NCBI GenBank assembly: GCA_001769805.1
Contig: MEPO01000035.1
Coordinates: 16,868 to 80,867, forward strand
DNA: 64,000 nucleotides
Origin: Bdellovibrionales bacterium GWA1_52_35
GTDB taxonomy: Bacteria > Bdellovibrionota > UBA1018
Direction of reading: 5' to 3'
Shown here: piece by piece, positions 9,482 to 18,637 of the stretch
How the letters are laid out: each line of letters opens with the position of its first letter
How positions within the stretch are numbered: position 1 is the stretch's first letter
The notes under the pieces: model-generated
The model's database searches: none
Told to the model about the DNA's origin: nothing
What the model saw: the letters and a program-made list of their open reading frames with translations, nothing else
Program-made: the position numbers and the translations under genes

Positions 9482-10717
9482 ATGACAACTGAACAAGATA
9501 GTGTTTTCTCTTTTTTAGCCAAAAACCGGAACTACCGAATGTTCTGGTTTGGACAGATCGTTTCGCAACTCGGCGATCGTATTCATACGCTTGCGGTCAT
9601 CTGGCTTGTTTATCTTTGGACCAAATCCGGGACCGCGCTTGCGGTTGTTTTGATAGCGTCAACGCTTCCGTCCATCCTGATCTCGCCCTGGGCGGGGTCG
9701 ATCACTGACCGGATGAACCGGAAATATATCGCCATTGCCAGCGACCTTGCGCGTTCGGCTCTTGTCATTAGCCTTATCGCCCTGAATGCCACAAGCGGAT
9801 TGAATCTCTGGACGCTCGCGCTCATCACGGCTCTCATCGCCGTCGCTTCTGCATTTTTCAACCCTGCCACCTTCGCCATCATTCCGTCAATTGTAGCTCC
9901 TGAGCAGCTTGTGCGCGCCAACGCCATCTCTCAGCTTTCAACTTCGGCAAGTGCCGCTCTAGGATTCATGATCGGAAGCGGACTGATCGCAGGGATCGGT
10001 GTTTCGACGGCCTTTGCCTTCAATGCCGTTTCCTTTCTCATTTCCGCCGCTATGATCCGCAAGATCTCTTATTCGCAAACACGACAAGCCCGAAGCTTGC
10101 CGTTTTACGAGGAGTTCAAGGCGGGCTTCGGCGTGATCAGGGGAATTCCGCTCGTCACGAAGATCCTTCTTCCGGTCGTTCTGATCAATCTAGTGTTTTC
10201 CGCGCTCCCGGTATTGATCCCGTTTTTTGGCGAAGGGACCTTTCAGGCGGGCTCCGCTGGTGTGGGCTTTCTCATGGCAAGCTTTACTGCCGGGATGTTC
10301 ATGGGTGCGGCTTTCTTAAGCTATTCAAGCTTCAATGCTACGATTGGCCGGGTCATGGTCGTGGGGCTTGGCATTGTGGGCGCGGCTTTCGTCATCATGG
10401 GCATATTCGCTTATCTCCCGATATTTCTGGCTACCCTGGCTTTGATTGGGTTTTCGCTTAACTTCGTGAACATCTGCCTTCTGGGGCTGTTTCAGCGCGT
10501 GGTGCCGACAGATGTTCGAGGCAAATTCTTCAGCTTTCTTACCGCGATTTCTCTTTCGTCTCAGCCGATTTCCTATGGCCTGACGGGATGGCTTGCCGAC
10601 ACGATCAAACCAGAGCTGATTTTGCTTGTTTGTGGCGTGGCTATCATCATGATCGCACTCTGGCTACTTCGGGTGAAGGAGCTTGGACTTGAAACCATCA
10701 GGGGAGTAAACGCATGA
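9482..10717 (+). CDS. Major facilitator superfamily transporter, first gene of the acyl-activation operon
   Basis: 411 residues with 12 predicted membrane helices. NRNYRMFWFGQIVSQLGDRI and the loop GSITDRMNRKYIAI between TM2 and TM3 match the MFS_3 group (EntS- and MefA-like exporters). These proton-coupled transporters export small molecules such as siderophores or macrolides; the substrate here is unknown. Its end overlaps the following PaaK-like gene by four bases (ATGA at 10714-10717), so transport is coupled to the adenylating enzymes downstream. The natural inference is export of the pathway product or uptake of its precursor. Confidence 0.9.
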   Translation: MTTEQDSVFSFLAKNRNYRMFWFGQIVSQLGDRIHTLAVIWLVYLWTKSGTALAVVLIASTLPSILISPWAGSITDRMNRKYIAIASDLARSALVISLIALNATSGLNLWTLALITALIAVASAFFNPATFAIIPSIVAPEQLVRANAISQLSTSASAALGFMIGSGLIAGIGVSTAFAFNAVSFLISAAMIRKISYSQTRQARSLPFYEEFKAGFGVIRGIPLVTKILLPVVLINLVFSALPVLIPFFGEGTFQAGSAGVGFLMASFTAGMFMGAAFLSYSSFNATIGRVMVVGLGIVGAAFVIMGIFAYLPIFLATLALIGFSLNFVNICLLGLFQRVVPTDVRGKFFSFLTAISLSSQPISYGLTGWLADTIKPELILLVCGVAIIMIALWLLRVKELGLETIRGVNA

Positions 10718-12084
10718 AACCAGTCCATGAGTTCATCCGGGATGTTCACCAACGCGTACCTGGATATCAGAAGTTCCTCCGCGAACACGACATCCGCGAT
10801 CCCTCTGACCATCCGTTTGAGAAAATCCCTCTGCAAACCAAGCAAAACTATCTTCTGAAGCACCCGATCGAGGACCTTTGCTGGAACGGGGCCATCGGCA
10901 ATTGCCATCTGATCGGTTCCAGTTCAGGCTTCAGCAAAAGCGGTTCGGTCTTCTGGCCCAAGCGCCCGGAAGATGAGAAGAATTACCTGTACTCCATTGA
11001 GAAGATGCTGGTCGCGAATTATCAGATCGACCAAAAACGAACGTTGATTGTCTGCTGTATGGCGCTGGGTACGTGGTTCGGAGGAATGGCTATTACCGCG
11101 GCGGTTCGCATTCTTGCCTCTGAAGGCAGATTGCCGATCACCGTCTGTACGCCGGGATTGAATCTTTCGGAAGCCGTTGAAATTTTTTCGCGCTTTCATC
11201 GCAACTACGATCAGTCGCTTTGGTTCTCCAACCCTTCAAGTATCGGCCTCATTTCGGCGCTGATGAAAAAGAAGGGAATCGAGCCCGCGCCGGGTTCCGT
11301 GTATTTTCCGGTGGTAGGCGAGTATTTCAGTGAAGCTTTCCGTGACTCCGTCGCCGCGAAATATGGCCATGACCAGGACGCACCGTTTGTTGTGTGGACG
11401 GGCTATGGCTCGGCTGATGCCGGCGATCTTGGGGTCGAGACAGCCGATTTGATCCAGCTCAGGAAGTTTTTCCATCGAAATGAATCGGAGCGCAAGAAGG
11501 TCTTTGGCACTGATGATACGCCGATGCTGCTAATGCCGGCATCCAGCAAGCACCTTGAAATCATCGATGGAAGAATCGTGGTATCCGCCGATCACCTGGT
11601 TCCCCTGGTGCGCTACGATACGGGCGATGAGGGAGGGTTCATCGAGAAGAAAGATCTTCCGAGCGGCATTGATGCCGAACTTCTCAAACGACTTCCCGAG
11701 AAACTGCTATTTGTGCGAGGTCGCGTGAACGATAACGTGATTTTCTATGGTACGAACCTCAACGTTCAGGAGATTAATAACCACTTTCTCGTTCTTCCTA
11801 AGGATTACGGGTATGCCGGACTATTCACAGTCAGGCAAAAGGAGCAATCCGGCGTGGTATTTTTTGATTTCGCCGTTTTCGTCGAGAATGCCTCGGATTC
11901 AACGCTTGCTTCACGCTACAAAGAGACTCTTCTGGAATTTCTGAAAGCCCAGAGCCTTGAGTTCAAAACCAAATACGCAAACCTCACGCAATCGGTCGGT
12001 GAAGAGCTGATCCGGGTTACGCTGCAAGAGTATAAGTCCGGTGAAGGTCGCATTAAACATCGTTTTATCGTAACGGGGGAATAA
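10714..12084 (+). CDS. PaaK-like adenylate-forming enzyme (first of three)
   Basis: 456 residues. The N-terminal KIPLQTKQNYLLKHPI stretch, the nucleotide-binding loop GSSSGFSKSG (about 69-77), the LVRYDTGDEGGF motif and VRGRVNDNVIFYGTNL before a small C-terminal domain place it with phenylacetate-CoA-ligase-like acyl adenylases. Such enzymes activate a carboxylic acid with ATP and pass it to CoA or another thiol. The loop has a Ser/Gly sequence unlike the usual TSGTTG, so substrate or acceptor may be unusual. ATGA overlap with the MFS gene; one base before the next start. Substrate unknown. Confidence 0.85.
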   Translation: MKPVHEFIRDVHQRVPGYQKFLREHDIRDPSDHPFEKIPLQTKQNYLLKHPIEDLCWNGAIGNCHLIGSSSGFSKSGSVFWPKRPEDEKNYLYSIEKMLVANYQIDQKRTLIVCCMALGTWFGGMAITAAVRILASEGRLPITVCTPGLNLSEAVEIFSRFHRNYDQSLWFSNPSSIGLISALMKKKGIEPAPGSVYFPVVGEYFSEAFRDSVAAKYGHDQDAPFVVWTGYGSADAGDLGVETADLIQLRKFFHRNESERKKVFGTDDTPMLLMPASSKHLEIIDGRIVVSADHLVPLVRYDTGDEGGFIEKKDLPSGIDAELLKRLPEKLLFVRGRVNDNVIFYGTNLNVQEINNHFLVLPKDYGYAGLFTVRQKEQSGVVFFDFAVFVENASDSTLASRYKETLLEFLKAQSLEFKTKYANLTQSVGEELIRVTLQEYKSGEGRIKHRFIVTGE

Positions 12085-12085
12085 C

Positions 12086-13369
12086 GTGGAATTCCATAAC
12101 GAAGAAAGTCAGTTCAAGAAAGCGCTCTTGGTTTATCGCGAGTCGCACAAATCGGCGTTGTACTCAAAAAAATATTCAGGGTTTGCTGCGCCCGCCTCCG
12201 TCTCGGATTGGGAAAAGATACCGGTTCTTACTCGATCGGAAATTCACGAACGCTCGTTTCCAAGTTCCATGGACATGATGACTTGTCCGCTCGAAGACGC
12301 GATCGTCATTTCCACCGGCGGCTCCAGCGGTGTCGCGCGTTACACGGCTTATACCCATTCGGAGTGGGACGCTTTCGTCACCGCACAGGCCAGGGCGCTT
12401 GAGATCCTCGGCATCACCAGAAAGGACCGCGTGGCGAATCTCTTTATCGCGGGTCATTTCTGGCCGTCGTTTCTCGGGCTCCATGATTCGATCAAGAAAA
12501 TCGGAGCCGTGCATCTACCTATTTCGGCCAATATCCCGCCCGAAGAAATAGTCAAGCTTTGCCAGCAGTTTGAGCCAACTGTCATGATTTCACTTCCCAC
12601 ACTTTTTGTGTTTTTGGCTGATATGGCCAATCGCGATGGCTTCAAGTTCAAAAATCTTCGTATGATCAACTACGCGGGCGAACATCTGAGCGCCGTGGCC
12701 GAACAGCATGTTTCAAAAGCGCTCGGCGTTACCCGCATCAAAGCCGGTGCTTACACCAGCTCCGACGCCGGGATCATGGGTTACCAGTGTGATCACACGC
12801 CTTCAGGCGTTTACCATGTTCCTACGCATTTCCAGTGGATCGAGCTCATTGACTTTGATCGTGGCTGCCGCGTAAAGCAGGGCGAAAAAGGGGATGTGGT
12901 TGTGACTAATCTCAACCGCACCTCAAACCCGATCATCCGATATCGCGTTGGCGACGTGGCCAAGTGGCAGGAGGGCACCTGCCCCTGCGGCGACCGGAAC
13001 CCCCTGCTGAAACTCGCCGGACGAGCGGGCGCGGATTTCAAGCTCGGTGGCGGGTTTATTTCTATGGACGTCTTTGAAAATGCGATTGCCCGGCACGCAC
13101 CTGCGCTCAGCTTGAACTTCCAGCTTGAGATTTCGGACATTGGCGGACAGTTTGAAGTGGATCTCAAGATCGAAGCCCCCCGGCTTCCCGAACCTTTGAT
13201 GATCACAACCCTTCGAAACGAGCTATTTCAGGCCGTGCCTGAGCTCAGGATTTCGGAGGAAAAGAATTATCTTCGACAATTCACGATTACCCCGCTTGAA
13301 ATAGGAAAGCTTCCGCGAAGCCCGATCACGGGCAAGGTCTCGCATCTGAAGGATAACCGCGTTTTATAA
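12086..13369 (+). CDS. PaaK-like adenylate-forming enzyme (second of three)
   Basis: 427 residues from GTG 12086, preceded by GGGGGA as ribosome-binding site. It shows the PaaK core: KIPVLTRSEI, the P-loop-like ISTGGSSGVAR (75-85), the Y/T-containing AGAYTSSDAGIMGYQC, IIRYRVGDVAKW, a CPCG cysteine pair typical of this family, and a C-terminal AMP-binding lid ending LPRSPITGKVSHL. It resembles the C-terminal half of the LuxC fusion in this operon more than the first PaaK-like protein (both have LFIAGHFWPSF/LFFAGNMWASF and a TSSDAG/INDTG segment). It probably activates an aryl or acyl acid; the substrate cannot be read off. Confidence 0.87.
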   Translation: MEFHNEESQFKKALLVYRESHKSALYSKKYSGFAAPASVSDWEKIPVLTRSEIHERSFPSSMDMMTCPLEDAIVISTGGSSGVARYTAYTHSEWDAFVTAQARALEILGITRKDRVANLFIAGHFWPSFLGLHDSIKKIGAVHLPISANIPPEEIVKLCQQFEPTVMISLPTLFVFLADMANRDGFKFKNLRMINYAGEHLSAVAEQHVSKALGVTRIKAGAYTSSDAGIMGYQCDHTPSGVYHVPTHFQWIELIDFDRGCRVKQGEKGDVVVTNLNRTSNPIIRYRVGDVAKWQEGTCPCGDRNPLLKLAGRAGADFKLGGGFISMDVFENAIARHAPALSLNFQLEISDIGGQFEVDLKIEAPRLPEPLMITTLRNELFQAVPELRISEEKNYLRQFTITPLEIGKLPRSPITGKVSHLKDNRVL

Positions 13370-13378
13370 GAGGTGAAT

Positions 13379-14494
13379 ATGGAACCCATCACGCAGCGAC
13401 TGTTTGAACTTCCCAATGCATTCGATTTTTCGGACGCTAATTGCCAGCTATTCACTGATTCCATGCGGGAGATGGCGGAGTACCACATGGAGCGCTCGCA
13501 GGTATTTCACGGTATCTGTGAACAGTACGGCTTCAGGCCTGACGCGATCAAGGCCTACGAGGACGTGATTAAAATTCCGCATGTCTTTGTGACCGCGTTC
13601 AAGCTTCACAAGTTGATCTCGGTTCCCGAGTCGGAAATATTCAAAACTTTCACTTCCTCTGGCACTCAGGGTCAGACAAGCCAGATCAATCTGGATCGTG
13701 TGTCGTTTGACCGGCAGGCCGCGATGCGTGAGAAGCTGGTTCGTTCGATGGGGATCGCCAGCGACCAGAAATCTAACTACATCGTGTTTTCGTACGCTCC
13801 TGATGTTTCCGGTCAAAAAGGTGCAGCGCACACGTTCAACACCTATACAACTTTTGCGCCGGCGGCTGAGAAGGTTTACGCACTTGAAGATCGGGGGACG
13901 GGTGAGGCCGAGTTCGACGTGAATCGGACGATCGAAACGATTATTCGCTTTGAAAAGTCGGGGCTCCCGCTTCGCGTGGTCGGGTTCCTGGCCTTCAGCT
14001 TCGTAACCTTTAAGGAGATGAGTAAGCGAGGCATCAAGCTTCAGTTTCCGAAAGAAAGCATCTTGATTACAGGTGGAGGCTGGAAATCCCATAAGGGCGA
14101 GACGGTGACCTTCGAGCAGTACGCGGCATTGGTATCTGAGGTTCTGGGGATTCCAGAGGGACAAATCCGCGATTTTTATGGAATGGTCGAGCACGGAGTG
14201 CCTTACCTGAGCTGCAGTCGCCGTCGTTTTCATGTTCCGATCTTTGGAAATGTCGCCGCCATCGACCCCGGGACCCAGAATGTCCTTCCCAGGGGCGAGA
14301 CGGGGCTACTGAAACTTCAAACGAGTTATATCCGAAGTTCGCCGTCGATTTCGGTTCTAAGTACCGATCTCGGCGCCATCGGCACGGGATGCGAATGCGG
14401 GCTTCAAGGCGATTACATCATGCTTCGGGGTCGCGCGGGGGTTTCAAAACATGCCGGGTGCGCGATTTCGGCTTCCCAACTGATTAAAATGTAA
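13379..14494 (+). CDS. LuxE-like acyl-protein synthetase
   Basis: 371 residues from ATG 13379, which has AGAGG five bases upstream; GTG 13373 is also in frame but lies in that site. FTSSGTQGQTSQI is the LuxE nucleotide loop, and RDFYGMVEHGVPY and LSTDLGAIGTGCECG follow as in the family. LuxE activates a fatty acid with ATP and holds it as a thioester on a Cys close to the C-terminus (Cys364 in Vibrio harveyi). Here GRAGVSKHAGCAIS places a Cys at 361, matching it. In bioluminescence the acyl group goes to LuxC for reduction, and a LuxC-like protein is the next gene. No LuxD or luciferase is present. Confidence 0.9.
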   Translation: MEPITQRLFELPNAFDFSDANCQLFTDSMREMAEYHMERSQVFHGICEQYGFRPDAIKAYEDVIKIPHVFVTAFKLHKLISVPESEIFKTFTSSGTQGQTSQINLDRVSFDRQAAMREKLVRSMGIASDQKSNYIVFSYAPDVSGQKGAAHTFNTYTTFAPAAEKVYALEDRGTGEAEFDVNRTIETIIRFEKSGLPLRVVGFLAFSFVTFKEMSKRGIKLQFPKESILITGGGWKSHKGETVTFEQYAALVSEVLGIPEGQIRDFYGMVEHGVPYLSCSRRRFHVPIFGNVAAIDPGTQNVLPRGETGLLKLQTSYIRSSPSISVLSTDLGAIGTGCECGLQGDYIMLRGRAGVSKHAGCAISASQLIKM

Positions 14495-14504
14495 GAGGTG
14501 CGTT

Positions 14505-17183
14505 GTGGTTACATGGTACAATTTCGGTGAATTTATTGACTCTCCTGAAATCACTCCTGAGATCGTGCAGAAGATTTATGCCGATGCTGCCTCAAAAACG
14601 GCAGCAGTGCGCGAGATCCCGCTGATTCAGATCGCTTCGGTTCTGGACCGAGTCAGACGCAAGCTTCAGGAACCCAATCATCCGGTCCGGCAGGAAATCA
14701 TGCGAATCATGCCCGAGCTGATTCACTTCTCCAAGGAGATGGTGGAATCGGGACTGGATGCCATTTGTGAAATTCTAACTTATGAGAACCTGATCAAGAG
14801 GGTGGCGATCGATCTCGGAGATGAGCGATATCTGGATGAGTTCGTGTACCACGCCCAGTTTCGGGGCTCGGTTCGCGCCATGCCGGAAGGGATCGTGTCG
14901 CACGTTTCGGCTGGAAACGTTTTTGTGAGCGCGGTGGATACGCTCGCCCAGGGGATGATCACCAAGAACGTCAACATTCTGAAAATGTCGTCGTTTGATC
15001 CTGTGTTTCCGCTCCTGTTTGCGAAGCTGGTTCAGGAATGCGACCCCGAAGGTGCGGTGTATCCGTATTTTGCGCTTATCCCCTTTCGCGGTGGAGACAC
15101 CGGCGTTGAAAAGATCGTGAAAGAAAAGTCGGACGTCGTCATCGTTTATGGCGGCAAGGAAACGGTTGAGGCCTACCGAGGAGGGCGTGGACTTCATACC
15201 AAGGAAATCGAGTATGGCCCGAAATATTCGCTTGTGATCCTGGATCAGGAAGCTTTGGATCGGAGAAACACGGATGAGGTGGCCGAGCAGGTTGCCCGAG
15301 ACTTCACGATGTGGGAACAGGCCGCCTGCTCCTCGCCCCATTGCGTATTCGTGAGGGGCGAGGCTAACGCACGGAAGTTCGCTCAGAGCCTGAAGATGGC
15401 TTTCGAAAAAATGGCGCGCGAGTTTCCGTTCCCGGATATCAACGTCGACGAAAAGACCGAGATCACGCGCACGCGCGAGCTTGCGAGGGTGGAATCGGCA
15501 CTGGGGCGTTCCGAAGTAATTATCCCGGCTGTGAACGATCAGAGTTGGACGATCATTCTCGACAAGTCCTCGCGCTTCAATGTCTCCTGTCAGCACCGTA
15601 CCGCCTATGTGGTGGCTGCAAATAACGATGAGGAAATTTTTGAGGCCCTTTCGGGGTACGGCAAGTTCATCCAGTCGATTGGGATGCTTGCCAGTCCCGC
15701 GCGGCTTTTTGAACTGTCCAATCGTCTGGTGGCAATTGGCGCCGATCGGGTGACGGATATCGGGCGCATGCACAAAAGAAAACACGGTACTCCCCATGAC
15801 GGCACTCGCGGTGTGGCGGAGCTGGTGCGTTGGGTATCGCTGGCGCAAAGCGGCAGGTTCGACGATCCGCTGGATTTTGATACCACCGAGCGGCGAAACG
15901 CGTTTCTTCTTGCCCGTGTGAACCGTGTTTTGGGAGTTGCACGCGAGAAATCAAGTTTCTACAAAGACCGGATCCCCAGTGAGCCCCTGAAAACGATCGC
16001 GGAACTTGAAAAGATCCCGATTCTTTCGTCAAAAGACTTCCGCGCGCATCTTCCGCCTTATGGAAACGGGATTTTGACGGCGCCGCTCGGAGGTTCCATT
16101 TCCTTCTCAAGCGGTGGCACAACCGGCGCTCCGAAATTTGTTTATCGCACTCAGGAAGAAACCCGACGCAACGCCCGCGGGATGGCCAAGGGCTTCGCTC
16201 TTGGACTTTTTGAAGAAGGAGAGGTCGTGGCGAATCTCTTTTTTGCGGGCAATATGTGGGCATCGTTTATCACGGCTAATATGGCGCTTGAGCAGGTCGG
16301 CGTGCATACACTGCCCATTGGCGGTCATATTCCGATGGAAAACATCATCTCCTACCTTCGCTCCTTCAAATCCGCAGGCAAGCTCGACGGGATGATTTCA
16401 ATTCCTTCGGTATTGCTTGGAATCGCCCAGTACGTTGAGAAGAATAATATCACTGATTTGACGATTCCCAAGATCGGCTACGGAGGAGAGCATCTGGCGC
16501 CCGCCGCGAAGGATTACCTCAAGAAGATTCTCAAAGCTGGCTTGATCGGCTCGTGCTCTTACGCAATCAACGATACGGGAGTCGTGGGTTTCCAGTGCAA
16601 AGGATGCATCGGGTCCATTCACCATGTGGAAGAAGGTCTCCATCTTCTTGAGATTGTGGACCCTGAAACCGGTGCGCCTGTAAAGATGGGTGAAATAGGC
16701 AATATCATCGTCACCAACATCGACCGCACACTGATGCCGGTCATTCGTTACGATGTCGGCGATCGGGGTCGCATGATCGAAGGCCCTTGCTCCTGCGGCC
16801 GCCGAACGCCGCGGTTCGAGCTGCTCGGCCGCTCTGACGAGGTCCTTGTGATCGGTGCCGATAACGTCTCAATCGATGCCATCGCCGCGTGTGTTTCCAA
16901 GGTCCCGGGGTTAAGCCAGAATTTCACGATTTTTGGAAAGCATAAAAACGGGCTCGACTGCCTGGAGGTCCAGGTCGAAGCACTCGATCCGGTGAACGCG
17001 AAGCGGGAAGTCGAATTGGGTGACGCACTTTTGAGCGCGATCCTGAAGGAAAAGCCGGTGATTGCCACCAACGTCGCTTCAGGGCTGGTTGAAAAACCGG
17101 CGATTGTCGTTCTTTCACCCGGAGGGCTTCCTAGGAATCCCAAGACCGGAAAAATCCGGCGCGTGGTCGAGGAGCGAAAGTGA
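14505..17183 (+). CDS. LuxC-like acyl-CoA reductase fused to a PaaK-like adenylating domain
   Basis: 892 residues from GTG 14505 behind AGAGGTG. Residues 1 to about 440 are a LuxC-type NADPH-dependent acyl reductase: GIVSHVSAGNVFVSAVDTLAQG, the 'YGGKETVEAYR' segment and WEQAACSSPHC, whose Cys275 corresponds to the acyl-accepting Cys of LuxC. Residues about 465-892 are a complete PaaK-like adenylase with SSGGTTGAPKF (535-544), IRYDVGDRGRM, a CSCG pair and the lid LPRNPKTGKIRRV. One polypeptide could therefore activate an acid as acyl-AMP or thioester and reduce it to the aldehyde. It lies directly after the LuxE-like gene and overlaps the next gene by four bases (17180-17183). Confidence 0.92.
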   Translation: MVTWYNFGEFIDSPEITPEIVQKIYADAASKTAAVREIPLIQIASVLDRVRRKLQEPNHPVRQEIMRIMPELIHFSKEMVESGLDAICEILTYENLIKRVAIDLGDERYLDEFVYHAQFRGSVRAMPEGIVSHVSAGNVFVSAVDTLAQGMITKNVNILKMSSFDPVFPLLFAKLVQECDPEGAVYPYFALIPFRGGDTGVEKIVKEKSDVVIVYGGKETVEAYRGGRGLHTKEIEYGPKYSLVILDQEALDRRNTDEVAEQVARDFTMWEQAACSSPHCVFVRGEANARKFAQSLKMAFEKMAREFPFPDINVDEKTEITRTRELARVESALGRSEVIIPAVNDQSWTIILDKSSRFNVSCQHRTAYVVAANNDEEIFEALSGYGKFIQSIGMLASPARLFELSNRLVAIGADRVTDIGRMHKRKHGTPHDGTRGVAELVRWVSLAQSGRFDDPLDFDTTERRNAFLLARVNRVLGVAREKSSFYKDRIPSEPLKTIAELEKIPILSSKDFRAHLPPYGNGILTAPLGGSISFSSGGTTGAPKFVYRTQEETRRNARGMAKGFALGLFEEGEVVANLFFAGNMWASFITANMALEQVGVHTLPIGGHIPMENIISYLRSFKSAGKLDGMISIPSVLLGIAQYVEKNNITDLTIPKIGYGGEHLAPAAKDYLKKILKAGLIGSCSYAINDTGVVGFQCKGCIGSIHHVEEGLHLLEIVDPETGAPVKMGEIGNIIVTNIDRTLMPVIRYDVGDRGRMIEGPCSCGRRTPRFELLGRSDEVLVIGADNVSIDAIAACVSKVPGLSQNFTIFGKHKNGLDCLEVQVEALDPVNAKREVELGDALLSAILKEKPVIATNVASGLVEKPAIVVLSPGGLPRNPKTGKIRRVVEERK

Positions 17184-18637
17184 CGGCCTATATTTCCCCG
17201 TGCTGCATCGCAAGAACAACTCTTCCGGCGCATGCTTCGTCGCTGTACCCGGCGCAGGCCTGGGTGGTGGCTTTCGCGCGCAATCTTGGCTTCAACGAGG
17301 AGGAACTGAAGAATATCGAACTCGTCACCGAAGAGGCGCTGATGAGCGTGGTAGAAACTGCGTTTGAAGGCGGAGAGGCGGGCTCCGTCGATATCATTCT
17401 GGAAGAGCGCAAAGGGCAGTTTATCATCGCGTTCGAGGATCGCGGGCTCCCCATGGATCTTAAGCGGCTTGAGGAAAACGACGGGATACGAACCAGTATC
17501 ACCCTGATGAAGAAGCTATTGGATCAGTTTGTCTTCATCAATCGTGGCAAAGACGGGAAGCGTCTGGAGCTGATCAAGAATCACCCGCTTGCCGATGTGT
17601 CGGAATCCCTGATAGTCGCCGAAGAAACTGTGGACGTTTCCCAAGCACGACCCCGGCTGCGGTTCCTTAAGCCGGATGAAGGACTGCTTCTTGCCCAGCT
17701 TGCCTATCGCAGTTACGGTTATTCCTACGTCAGTGATTTTTATCAGCCTGATTGGGTTTCTGGGCATATCCGCTCAGGACTGATGAAGACCGCGGTCGCG
17801 GAACTTCCCGACGGTCAGCTTGCCGGTTGTTTAAATCTGATCAAGGATCACGAGAACGCGAAAGTGGTCGAGTGCTGCGGCGCCATGGTGGACCCACGTT
17901 TCCGGGGAATGAACCTTTTCAAAGAGCTGAAGGGCTTTTTGGTAGAGGAAGCCACCCGAAGTGGTCTTTATGGCATGGTCAGTGAGGCCGTCACCATTCA
18001 TCCTTTCACCCAGAAAGGGAACCTCAGCATCGGAGCGCACGAGACGGGGATTCATGTTTCCTATGTTTCGGATAACGTGGCATTCAAAAAAATCCAGAAC
18101 AAGCTCGAAGGCCAGCGCCAGGCGACTGTATATTATTACATCAAGACAGGAGACGCTCCCAAACGCCGCGTATATCTCCCCGACCTTTACGCCGAACTCA
18201 GTCGCAAGGTCTATGATCTCAACGGACTGAGACGCGACGTGGAAGTCGTTTCGGCCGGGGTTGATTTCAGTTCCGAGCAGGAGACTGAGCTTGATGTTCG
18301 AATTCGCCATGAATCCTTTAATGACGCCACGATCGTTGTCCGAAGTGCGGGCGCGGATGTGCTGGAGATGGTTCTTCATCACACGCGCGAACTCGTCCAA
18401 AAGCGCACGGACGTGATTTATGTGAATTTGAGTCTTTCGGATCCCAAGGCCGCGGCCCTGGCCGCGAAACTTGCTACACACGGATATCTTTGGTGCGGAA
18501 TTATACCGGAGCTTCAGGATGGGGATGTGCTGAAACTCCAGTACCTCAATAATCTGCCAGTCGATCCCGCGAAGATTCAGCTCGTGTCGGATTTCGCACG
18601 GGAAATGCTGTCGTTCATCTTGAGGCAGCACCAGTGA
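17180..18637 (+). CDS. HATPase (RsbW-like) domain fused to a GNAT acetyltransferase domain
   Basis: 485 residues, probably from GTG 17180. The first 140 residues are a GHKL/HATPase_c fold of the anti-sigma kinase type, with ELVTEEALMSVVETAF as N box and FEDRGLPMDL as G1 box. The N-box Asn that binds Mg2+ is replaced by Ser56, so kinase activity is doubtful. Residues about 155-320 contain a GNAT acetyl-CoA site (VDPRFRGMNLFKELKGFLVEEA), and a further unassigned segment of 165 residues follows. It may read out the partner-switch signal by acetylating a target or binding the STAS protein. Starts inside the LuxC fusion gene (four-base overlap) and ends in a GTGA overlap with the sensor phosphatase. 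Confidence 0.85.
   Translation: MTAYISPCCIARTTLPAHASSLYPAQAWVVAFARNLGFNEEELKNIELVTEEALMSVVETAFEGGEAGSVDIILEERKGQFIIAFEDRGLPMDLKRLEENDGIRTSITLMKKLLDQFVFINRGKDGKRLELIKNHPLADVSESLIVAEETVDVSQARPRLRFLKPDEGLLLAQLAYRSYGYSYVSDFYQPDWVSGHIRSGLMKTAVAELPDGQLAGCLNLIKDHENAKVVECCGAMVDPRFRGMNLFKELKGFLVEEATRSGLYGMVSEAVTIHPFTQKGNLSIGAHETGIHVSYVSDNVAFKKIQNKLEGQRQATVYYYIKTGDAPKRRVYLPDLYAELSRKVYDLNGLRRDVEVVSAGVDFSSEQETELDVRIRHESFNDATIVVRSAGADVLEMVLHHTRELVQKRTDVIYVNLSLSDPKAAALAAKLATHGYLWCGIIPELQDGDVLKLQYLNNLPVDPAKIQLVSDFAREMLSFILRQHQ

Noticed and set aside
13379..17183. A bioluminescence (lux) operon
   Set aside because: LuxE- and LuxC-like proteins are present, but there is no LuxA, LuxB or LuxD, and the neighbours are adenylases and regulators.
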